The position numbers were made by a program, and so were the translations under genes. The notes under the pieces were generated by a model that was not told the origin of the DNA, ran no database searches, and worked only from the letters and a program-made list of their open reading frames with translations. From the NCBI GenBank assembly GCA_002803225.1, contig NXFV01001227.1, positions 29,559-93,558 of the forward strand: DNA of 64,000 bases, given 5' to 3'. Below, in pieces: positions 55,736-64,000 of the stretch; the stretch's first letter is position 1; every line of letters begins with the position of its first letter. This DNA is from Gamarada debralockiae. Lineage: Eukaryota; Ascomycota; Leotiomycetes; Helotiales; Hyphodiscaceae.

Positions 55736-57571
55736 TCAGCGAAGATCAACCCACTCATCCTTGAGCGCTTTTGATCTCCATAAATCCATCCCCTCGCCGT
55801 TCATAAAGCCGTGAACATAACATTCCCCAATATAATGAAAGTGCAACGACTCCCGATGTCGCATGCAACGTCGAAGCACGTATAATACTCTTCCTCCGAA
55901 TAACAACCATATCTCATCCCCAGGACGCAATGGCTCGCCAAGGCCCATGCATCCTTCTGCTGTAAGAAAAAAGTAGTACAACTGCTCATTATTTAATGCC
56001 TTGTGGAATGCCGAGGTGGAAGTTATTTCATTCCACAAAGTGGGATCGACTTTAGTTTCGCGTAGAAGAGACAGGAGTTCTAATCCTTCGTCGAGGTCGG
56101 CTTCGTGGAAGCTATCTTCTCGATTGCTTTTTCCAGCAGTAATAGTACGGACAAAGGCTTCTTTGAATGAATCGATGCCGCGATAAAACGGAACGAAGTT
56201 CAAGAGCTGGAGGAGCAGCCATTCTGTAAAAATTCCCGGCTGCCTAGACTCGGGACCTTTTGGCTGGTCTTTGAAAGAGTACGATTTGGCAACGGTTGCG
56301 AGTTTTACGCCTTTGAGTACGAGACTATTAGGTGACAGAGGTTCCCCGACCTCGACAACAGAGTCGCCACTTGCTTTCCAAGACGGTCCTGATGCCAGAG
56401 CACTGAGCCCAAAGAGTGTGGGAATACAATCGTCGAATCGGGGAACCCAAGAAGGGAAGGATCCGTCGCAATTCCAAGCAATGTTTTCCCGATGTTCGAA
56501 GTTCCGGCTAGGGGCCCTCCACGCAAGAACATCAAGGCCATTTAATCCGGCGGGTTCAATCGGTGCAGAGACGAGATATCGAACAAGATCTGCGAACACC
56601 TCGGGGATCCTTTTCCGATACTGTGGTCTGATCAAGGAGGCTCTATCTGCTGACTGTGATCTCTGGTATTCTCGAGAGAGACCAATAAGGGCAAAGAGCT
56701 TGTCTCGAGGATCTGTGGCTTTGGCTGGAGCAAAGTCCTCGAGTAGTTTCAAGATAGGAAAGGGAATCATCCCCAGTCCTTTCGCTCCACAGTCGTATAG
56801 ATTCCTAGCCGGCAAAAGTGTTCTACACTCATCAATCAAACCTATGCCGTCACATATAAAGTGATAATTTTTGGACTGTATCCAATGTGCTGCGATACCA
56901 ACATACGCCCAACGCACCATGCATTTTCCCACTATCATAAATTCTGTGTTTTGGTGCTGACTTATCTCTTGAATGACCCACACTCGAGTAAACCATTCCC
57001 GGTTAAACAACCAGAAGACAGATTTCCATTCCTCGTGGCCTGGCAGTGGAAGATCACGATGATTCTTCCTTTCAGAGTCCCTCTCCTCGTCGATAAACGT
57101 CCCATGTCCATGAAATTTCCTTGAATCTAGTTCTTTTTCCACATGAGGATAGATTCGTTCGATCATAGAGACTGCTTTGGCTCCATGGCCGCCGTCATCT
57201 TCACCGAGCCATACTAAAACATTCCTTGAACAGGAGTAAATATCTCTCATAAATGAGACCTGTTGAGACTTCTCGTCATCATCCTTTTGATTTATACAAA
57301 TCGCGTCAATCCAGAATGGACACGGAGCTGGTTCCGGGCCCCGGAAATGTTGTAAAGCAGAAGCCAGATTGGGTGTTACAGGAATCGATTCTCCGTCGCA
57401 TATGATATGGACCGCAGGTTCTGTCTGTCCCCAAACGTATGACAGTGCAAGATAGGTTGGATCATGATCTAAATCGACTACATGAATTCTGGTTTGAATA
57501 ATGTCTGGAGCGCTCCCGGGCAAAAGTTCTAGTAGTCGGATGGATCTCGAGGTTGGGAGAGGCGCGTACAT
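55736..57571 (-). CDS. HET-domain protein, single exon, 611 aa
   Basis: An intact single-exon gene. The HET domain spans about residues 35-205 with YLALSYVWGQTEPAVHI, FWIDAICINQKDDDEKSQQV and MRDIYSCSRNVLVWLG, followed by FNREWFTRVWVIQEISQHQ. The C-terminal part has the common block of this subgroup with a DPRDKLFALIGL segment and a YYFFLTAEGCMGLGEP..GDEIWLLFGG region near the end. It is the classical ICINQ version, different from the 7.8-kb gene and from the two pseudogenes. HET proteins provoke cell death upon fusion of unlike strains. No neighbour suggests a partner. Confidence 0.92.
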   Translation of the reverse strand: MYAPLPTSRSIRLLELLPGSAPDIIQTRIHVVDLDHDPTYLALSYVWGQTEPAVHIICDGESIPVTPNLASALQHFRGPEPAPCPFWIDAICINQKDDDEKSQQVSFMRDIYSCSRNVLVWLGEDDGGHGAKAVSMIERIYPHVEKELDSRKFHGHGTFIDEERDSERKNHRDLPLPGHEEWKSVFWLFNREWFTRVWVIQEISQHQNTEFMIVGKCMVRWAYVGIAAHWIQSKNYHFICDGIGLIDECRTLLPARNLYDCGAKGLGMIPFPILKLLEDFAPAKATDPRDKLFALIGLSREYQRSQSADRASLIRPQYRKRIPEVFADLVRYLVSAPIEPAGLNGLDVLAWRAPSRNFEHRENIAWNCDGSFPSWVPRFDDCIPTLFGLSALASGPSWKASGDSVVEVGEPLSPNSLVLKGVKLATVAKSYSFKDQPKGPESRQPGIFTEWLLLQLLNFVPFYRGIDSFKEAFVRTITAGKSNREDSFHEADLDEGLELLSLLRETKVDPTLWNEITSTSAFHKALNNEQLYYFFLTAEGCMGLGEPLRPGDEIWLLFGGRVLYVLRRCMRHRESLHFHYIGECYVHGFMNGEGMDLWRSKALKDEWVDLR

Positions 57572-58292
57572 ATTTCCGCCTCACTAACTGCGACGGCGCT
57601 TAGCTGCTGCTGCTGCGCGCGTTCGTGCAACAAGAAACTGCAAAGTAGGATCGAATCCAGAAAAGAAGGATGCGATATGTGGTGCTTTGAATTGAAATTT
57701 TTATCTGGTCCTCATCAAGTCTAAATAGAGTGCTGATGCAGACACAAATCATGTGACTACTGACCACTGCCGAGGTTGACAGTGTGTTGTTTGCAAGGGG
57801 GAACTGTTTGGACCTACTTATTCCCCTTTAGGCACTAGCGCAAACACGCTCCATAAGAGCGTTTGCAACACCATAGAATCGTACGAATCATATATCATCA
57901 CTACGAATATTCAAGCAATTGCAATACCGTAGCCACCGAAGTGTTACTAACACTGATCAGTGATCACAGATCAGGAGACGGTCCCGCTATCGAAGAGAGG
58001 TTCAAATATAACTAACTGGCTGCCCAGTCAGTGAAACTACTAGTTGAACTGAGTGAGTTGAGTCACCCAACTGAGTCAGTTGGTTATATAATCAGTCCAG
58101 TTGGGACCCTATCCAGTTGAGCAACACCTCACTCAGTTGAGTGAGCACTACCACTCAGTTGGACTGCCAGTTAGACTGGATTACTATATATAGCTAGCGG
58201 TGGCTCGGCCCGATCCTTTAGATAGATACTAATACAAGCTATTCACACCTCACTGTCGCTACCTCGCTACCGCTGTGCTCTCTATCAACTAT
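57572..58292. repeat. Interspersed CAGTTG/CAACTG-rich stretch
   Basis: Between 57995 and 58190 about six CAGTTG or CAACTG words occur in TCAGTTGG, CCAGTTGA and ACTCAGTTGAG contexts, with a TATATATA near 58185. The block lies downstream of a minus-strand Copia RT fragment and may be its 3' UTR/LTR remains. The left part is the upstream region of the HET gene. Confidence 0.4.
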
Positions 58293-59246
58293 TTACATTA
58301 CTCTGCTCTTTCCTTTTTGTGTCTCTGCTTCTACCTCAGCTACCCATTGGTCTATCCACTCCTCATCAACCCATGCAACGTTGTTTTCCCGTAGCCATGA
58401 TGACCAACTAACGACTGCGCTTCCAACGCTGAACAGGTAGCCTGACGTCGATCGCCGAGTGTCGAGGTCTTCTGCCCAATCAGAGTCTGTATAGCCGGTG
58501 AGCGCGGCCAATTGTCCTCGAAAGACGAGTACGTAGTTTATCGTTTTTCGGAGGTATCTGAAGATGCGCTGGACAGCCGATCGGTGTTGTTGCGTAGGTC
58601 TTGCCGCATATCTGCTGACTGCTGAGACGGCGAACGCGATGTCTGGTCGAGTCCCGAGCATGGCGTACATGAGTGAGCCAATAGCCTTCTGGTACCACTT
58701 GATCTCTCCACGGGTCGGCTCAAAAGCTGGCTCTGCCTTTCGCAGCTTGTTGTGTGTATCAATTGGTGTATCGTTCTTCAAGCTGCAGTTCCACATTTGG
58801 AATTCTCGTAGAACCTTTTCAATATAACCTTGCTGGCTCAGCTTCAGAGTCCGATTAGGTCGATCACGTGTAACTTCCATCCCTAAGTAGTATTTGCATG
58901 GCCCTAAGTCTGTCATGTGGAACCGTTCGTTTAGCTTTGCCTTGATATCGTTAATGTCTGTGGGAGATGGACCAATTATGAGGAGGTCGTCGACAAATAT
59001 GGCTATATAATTGCCTTTCGAGTCAAAGAAGATGCAATTGTCGGAGGTGAGAGGTTTAAATCCAAGAGACTCGAGATAGGTAGTAAGAGTGAAGTACCAG
59101 ACGTGCGGTGATTGCTTGAGGCCATAAAGTGCCTTGCGTAGCTTACAGACCTTGTCTGATTGGCCAGATTCGTTGAAGCCGTCAGGTTGCTCGACGTAAA
59201 CTTCGACGTCAATGTCTCCGTAAACAGCCCTTCTGAAATCGCCCAT
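58293..59246 (-). pseudogene. Copia reverse transcriptase/RNase H fragment
   Basis: A 317-residue minus-strand frame. It starts inside the RVT_2 domain (VCKLRKALYGLKQSPHVWY, then IFVDDLLI with the catalytic DD), followed by KYYLGMEVTRD, GSLMYAMLGTRPDIAFAVSAVSRY and RNase H-side YTDSDWAEDLDTRRSTSGY. It lacks gag, protease and integrase and diverges in its last residues (VAWVDEEWIDQWVAEVEAE), which are not of the RNase H type and so may come from a deletion or shift. Its relation to the Copia gag at 53 kb is not shown. Confidence 0.8.
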
Positions 59247-59499
59247 GAACCTGCATTCCTTATACTTCTGTTACATTGCCTCTTGATTCGCAGCGCAGTC
59301 GGGAAGCGCTATACTCACATTTCGTTCCTTCTACAATATAATAAAGAAATCTTTACTAAGGAAACTACTAATTCTCCCTATACCTATATAATAACACTTT
59401 ATATAACCTGTGACCTATTTCCTGGGCCCGGCCTAGGAAATCAGAAATGAGGGACTACAACTTGTCCAAAGTAAGAAAAACATTAAGGACATAGAAATA

Positions 59500-60790
59500 T
59501 TCAAGGAAATCCTATCTAGCTCATTAGTCAATTCCCTTATCCTCCCAATCCTCAGCAAATCGAACATATTGCTCCTTCCTGCGTTCTGAAATCCTGGGTA
59601 GTTGAATCATAATCCTTCGTTCTCGTTTTAGGGGCTTATCAACTTCTTCTCCCTCTTCAACTTCCTTAAGTTCCTGCTCTAAGGTACTAGCCTAAGCTTC
59701 TTCCTCTTCGAGTCCTTAGACCTCCTTCTCAGCCACTATCTATCGTTCCTCTTTTTCAATGTCAACAACTACTTTATTAGAAGCTCGGAAGTATTAGTCA
59801 CGCTTAACAAACTTCTTCAGCTAGTTTCCAGAGAAGATTCCTCTTAACTTAGCCCCATCCATGTTTTCCAATGTATAGACTCCCTTTACGCTATCTATAG
59901 TTGCCACCCTATATAGTCCAAGCTATCTCCAGCTAAGCTTCGTGGTCTTCGACTTTCTTCTGAAGCTCAGCCCTGTTTTTCCGCGCGTTGCTCCAATCAG
60001 TATGTTTGGTGACCTTAGATTAAACAACATTGCTTGAAGTCTTAGGCTTAGTGCGGGTCTGGGATGTATTGGCCATGACAATCGTCCATTCGTCAAGTTC
60101 GGGGTCAATCATCATAGCACTGGCATCGACTCTTTCCTCAAGAAGATCATTGATATCTTTGCCATCCTCATCAACGACAGAATAGTATTGGATCGGAATC
60201 CTTGGGGTGTCTAGGCGCTTTATAATGCTTTGAATTGGAACTGCATTGGCTCCGGTTATATTGGCCTTCGCTCGTGCCTAGGCTACCTCCTCTGCCTAGT
60301 TCTGTTCTACCTGTATTCTTAGCTCGTCGAGTAATATCAGAGTCATACTATGTTCCTCTGGTCCTGGAAATAATCTGTCAAACCCAAGGGATATCGCTAC
60401 GCAATATGATTTCTTCTGCTCCTTCCTTCTAGGGTCTAAAACAGAGTCTTCCGTTATTGTTCTTATGACAAACTCCGTTTCGAATTAGTTCCTGAAGTTA
60501 GGAGCACTGATCTGAATAGCCATGTAGATACTGTTCTGGATTCCTGTTCCTATTGATATTGTCACAAGCAAAGCAGTTAGATCTAGGGCTATTATCATAT
60601 CTCCCTCCACTGAAGCCTCTATAAACAGCTGATGTATTAATAGTGTTGTCAGTAGGAATACTCTAGTTATTCTGAAAAGCCTGAGATTGTTGATTAAAGT
60701 CTAGTCTACATTTACCCTAAAATCCTCTGTACCTACTATATCCACCTTAACGGAATCCTCGATTTTCAAATCTAGGGTTGTCACGGAGCT
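59500..60790 (-). pseudogene. Stop-rich Gypsy-type gag/pol relic
   Basis: Minus-strand segments with many in-frame stops. Near 60770-60480 there is a gag-like part with GGRYDNSPRSNCFACDNINR and LQELIRNGVCHKNNNGRLCF. Near 60220-60070 comes IPIQYYSVVDEDGKDINDLLEERVDASAM and ELDEWTIVMANTSQTRTK. Near 60000-59830 is a part like the chain end of fungal Tf1-like polyproteins (NARKNRAELQKKVEDHEA). The intermediate pol is deleted. The stops are of the TGA/TAA/TAG RIP kind. Family assignment is tentative. Confidence 0.5.
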
Positions 60791-61508
60791 CACCCAGGTA
60801 GAGAATTCACGTGTATACTTAAGATAATTAACTTACTCCCGACATTAACTTACTCCCGACTTTAACTTTGAAAATACCGCCCTTAAGCCTGACGAAAGGG
60901 GGGGTGGTAGGTAGGGGCTCCCCCGACCCGAAGGGGCTCGAAGGGATCCGCCCGCCTCCCCCCCAATCTTTGAGGAGATAGGTGTTGGGCACGATAGTTC
61001 TATTAAGTATATACTTAGCATATGCTCTCAGTCAGGGTAGGAAAAAAAACACGTAATTGACTAGCGTGTTTTTCTACCCTGGTGGCGCTTTTCTCTACCC
61101 TGGATGAACTGTAAGCTCGATTTCGTTTCTAGAATGTTCTAGAAGGAAATATTACCTAGATTAATGATAGGTCACATGACACAGAGAAATCACCTGGGTC
61201 ACTTGTGTGACAGCTCTACCAAAAGGAGTCTCACGAAGGAAACACTTGGCAGAAGGTACTGTCTTTACGAGAATACTAAGGAGAGAAGAAGAAGGTCCAA
61301 ATACAGGTTACCTTTGATTTTAGGCTTAAATTCTCATGACTTTTGACCGCGACCTCCGTACTTGGCTATAGATCGTGTCGATCATCGCATTTGAAAATGA
61401 CGACCATATCGCCAAGCGCACGTTCCAGGGGCAACTTCCCCTTCGAGGTTCCAAACTTCGGAGAGAACTTCGAATCAATCTATTTAATTATCTTTTTTCT
61501 CGTCTTGT
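60791..61508. other. Repeat debris and 3' flank of the BTB gene
   Basis: Contains a G-rich/C-rich stretch (60895-60965) and two near-copies of the phrase TTTTTCTACCCTGG / TTTCTCTACCCTGGATGAACTG at 61068-61112, which recur at 48366-48393. No coding evidence. Confidence 0.35.
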
Positions 61509-63577
61509 CTAAGCATCTAACTCGAGCCTTTCTAACAACGAATCAATCTTTCCAAGCAGAACCTGGTAATTAATCGCATCAGCTGCAAACTCGTCGCCGG
61601 CAATATCTCCATCCAGAGTTCTAATCTCGCCATTCATGAATGGATTGGAGGCTGGATCTTGTGCTTCTTTCTCGCCATTTGTTTGGGGTTGAGGAGAACC
61701 CATGTCGATAGCCTCGTCTGTAGGAGCTGCAGCGTTGGAGATAGCTTGTGCGGCTTCCGCATTGATCTCTCCGCTTTCGTCCATTATTTCTTCGAGACCG
61801 GAGTCTTCGAAACGCAGACGGAAACGCTCGGAGAGGTAGTATCGAATGCTGAGTTCCTGTCAGTAAGAATTTCTGTGCTAAGGGGAATTTGGGAGACATA
61901 CTCATCAAGTAATTCGATACTATCCGTCTCCTGCCGCTTCTCAATTCGTCCCGCACTCTCTTTAATCAACTCTTCAAATTCCTCTTCGTCTATGTAGTCC
62001 TCCAGTCTGTACGCCAGGTACCGTGCACTGAATTCTTCCAATCTTTGAACTTTCAGGGACCAACTTGCGTGGATTACGTCGTACACGTTGATCGGTTCCA
62101 CTTCAGCTTCGACTTCCTCGCCAGTCTCGGTGTGGGTTCGATCTGCCAGCCCACTTGGTCCATTACCAATCGTGCTGATGACGATCGCTGCTTTTGTTTT
62201 TAATTTATCGATAAACAGCATGTCGGCCGCATAGAGAACGTCAATGGCCAACTCTATAGGAATGTTCGCCTGTTCTGTGTACAAGAAATCCAAGACGATT
62301 TCCAGGACCGCGGGCGAACAGTCCACTGTTATAATTTGGAGGAACTCTGTGATCTGAGCTTCTTGGAAGGAGGATTCGAACATGGTCTGGAAGTACTCAG
62401 ATCGTAAGAGCATCGCTCTGTGAACTGGATAAAGTACGGACTGCCTTGGTTTCCTCTTGCTCTCAGATGAAAGTGAAGCTGCTGAAGGGCCAATTGGTAT
62501 GCCGTTTAACGGGCCAGGAGTATTCCTGGTTTTTGGTGTCTCTTGCCCCGAGGCCAAATTTTCCTCATCGATTTCCTCATCCGCCCGCAGTAAAACATCT
62601 GCGAAGATAGCATTATCTCGATACCATTTTACTTCTTGTGATTTACTTGTGTCGACGTGAATCTTGTGCCGCAGAACATTGTTCCGATACCAGGTTTCGA
62701 TTTGGTCCCGTCCCCGTGTGACTTCGTCTTGATGCCTTTGTCGTGCTATTCTTCTGTCACTCCCAGATAAAATGCTTTCCCATAACGACTCGATTTCCAA
62801 TTGCTTGCTGACTTTGTCGATGCCCTTAAAGACTTCCTCCTCCGTCACGAAGCTCTTTCCACTCAGCCCAAGATCTGATGGCACGTCTCCCAGGTATAGG
62901 TATCGTAAAGCAATATGGAATGCTTCTGCTGGTATTGTATTTGCCAATCTCCACACCGTTGTTTCTGGAGCAACAGAGAGCTTCTTTTGGAAGTATGGTG
63001 ACCGTGCAGATAGAACGAATTTGTGCAGATTCCAAGATTCCGAAGCTGCGGTGAGGCAAATGTCCGAGGTTTTTGGCTTTTGTCGAGTGAGAAGTGTGGT
63101 AATATGGGAGGCGAGTGGTTGTAGGGGATCGGCGCTTTTCGAGTAGTCGTATTGGAGGAGGAGATTTCGGATTCGATTGTTCAGGGCATTATAGAGGCAT
63201 CGTTCTCCTTGAAATGTATCTCGTTCGCAGAGAGCGCCGGATTCGAGGAGGAGTTGTACGACTTCGTAGTGCCCACAAAGGCTTGCCTGCATAAATCAGT
63301 GAGCATTTGCAACTGGAGGAGCAGAACGCGCTCATACTTAGATGGAAGAGCTCACCAATATCAAAGGCGTATAATCGAAGAGATCCCTAGCATTGATATT
63401 CACTCCCGCTGCTATTGCTTCCTGGCAACCCTTCAAATCCCCAATCCTACAAGCAATACAGAGCTTCTGGAACTCCTCACTGAAGTCAAGGGGACTGTCA
63501 TCTCGAAGAACTCCATCCCGAATGAGTTGATTATCATCCTTGAGTTTGACCTCAAGTTCGTCCTTACGAAGTACCAT
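61509..63577 (-). CDS. Ankyrin / double-BTB protein (Btb3-like), 648 aa
   Basis: The relation to S. pombe Btb3, a BTB/ankyrin Cullin-3 adaptor, is from domain order. Three minus-strand exons: 63577-63356, 63286-61902 and 61848-61509, total 1947 nt in frame, with introns of 69 nt (GTGAGC) and 53 nt (GTATGT). Order: ankyrin-type part (FQKLCIACRIGDLKGCQEAI, NARDLFDYTPLILASLCGHYEVVQLLLESGA), first BTB (SDICLTAASESWNLHKFVLSARSPYFQKKL), linker, second BTB (LYPVHRAMLLRSEYFQTMFESSFQEAQ), then a BACK-like helical region and an acidic tail. The start is set at 63577; an in-frame ATG at 63673 would add an untypical hydrophobic 32-residue piece. It looks intact. Confidence 0.85.
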
Positions 63578-64000
63578 AATGTTTAGTGATCTGGGCTGGC
63601 CTGCAGCGGTAGAATAAAAAAAGAGTAAGAAAAGGAGTGGTGGAGGAGAAATTATAAGCTGTGGCAATCTCATTCTTGAACCTGCAATCGTTAACGCCGA
63701 TCACCGATAGACGTCCTCTTTTGGCCGAGAAATAGCCGAGTCTTCATCCAACCTCGCACCACCGCAGCTTCCTTCTCGACGATTCTATCTTCCAAACGAT
63801 ATCTCCAAGTTAGAGATGAACCGTCACTGACTGATTTCAAGAGTTCATATATTTTTAATTGCTTTCAAATGGAGCATGTTATGCTAGAGTGTCTGTCTGA
63901 ATCACACTTAAGCTTGAGCAAGGACTAGATGACATTGGGTGGTGTCTAAGGTCTGGGCGTCATCGAGGACCTCGCTTAGCGTCATCCGGTCCTCTGAAAT
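63578..64000. other. Upstream region of the Btb3-like gene, right window edge
   Basis: Probable promoter and 5' UTR. No supported gene reaches the right edge. Confidence 0.35.

Overview
The window is nuclear DNA of a filamentous ascomycete (Pezizomycotina). The signs are short GT-AG introns (46 to 101 nt) with CTAAC-like branch points, several HET-domain genes, UstYa-family genes, and transposon relics whose stop codons look like repeat-induced point mutation (RIP). A leotiomycete is my best guess from general feel of the proteins, but the sequence does not prove it. No bacterial, organellar, tRNA, rRNA or CRISPR feature was seen. Exon structures were deduced by hand from reading frames and splice signals, and each proposed join preserves frame.

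Layout. 1-2067: 3' part of an importin beta-1 gene. 2.1-7.7 kb: gene-free, with a TIR-bounded AT-rich dead DNA transposon (3710-5270), a Stowaway-like MITE nested in it, a broken LINE ORF1 and a solo Copia LTR. 7.8-9.9 kb: HET-domain gene. 11.0-12.9 kb: TRI12-type MFS transporter. 15.1-21.0 kb: the most interesting part, three multi-exon UstYa-like (DUF3328) genes around a small secreted precursor with three nearly identical 14-residue repeats, each ending in Lys-Arg. This is the architecture of a fungal RiPP (dikaritin or ustiloxin-type) cluster. 22-28.3 kb: a decaying zone with two HET pseudogenes and a dead IS630/Tc1-type transposase. 29.5-44.5 kb: conserved housekeeping genes, namely REC8 cohesin kleisin, an FLC/TRP-like membrane protein, a methionine-permease-like transporter and a TPR protein. 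45-48 kb: gene debris, a probable Gypsy solo LTR and a RIP-damaged transposase-like relic. 48.8-52.2 kb: an F-box gene and a small nuclease-like ORF. 52.3-61 kb: palindromic repeats, a WD40 fragment, a truncated Copia element, an intact HET gene, a Copia RT/RNase H fragment and a stop-ridden Gypsy relic. 61.5-63.6 kb: an ankyrin/BTB-BTB gene (Btb3-like).

How the genes may work together. The precursor at 19131-19486 has a signal peptide and KR sites for Kex2-type cleavage. The three UstYa proteins, each with a membrane anchor and paired HxxHC / HC motifs, are candidates for oxidative cyclisation of the Tyr-containing repeat peptide. The MFS protein about 2 kb away could export the product. No tyrosinase, methyltransferase or peptidase gene is visible, so the set would be a minimal asperipin-like one. 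The HET genes and pseudogenes and the transposon debris on both sides mark the locus as fast-evolving accessory DNA set between conserved blocks.
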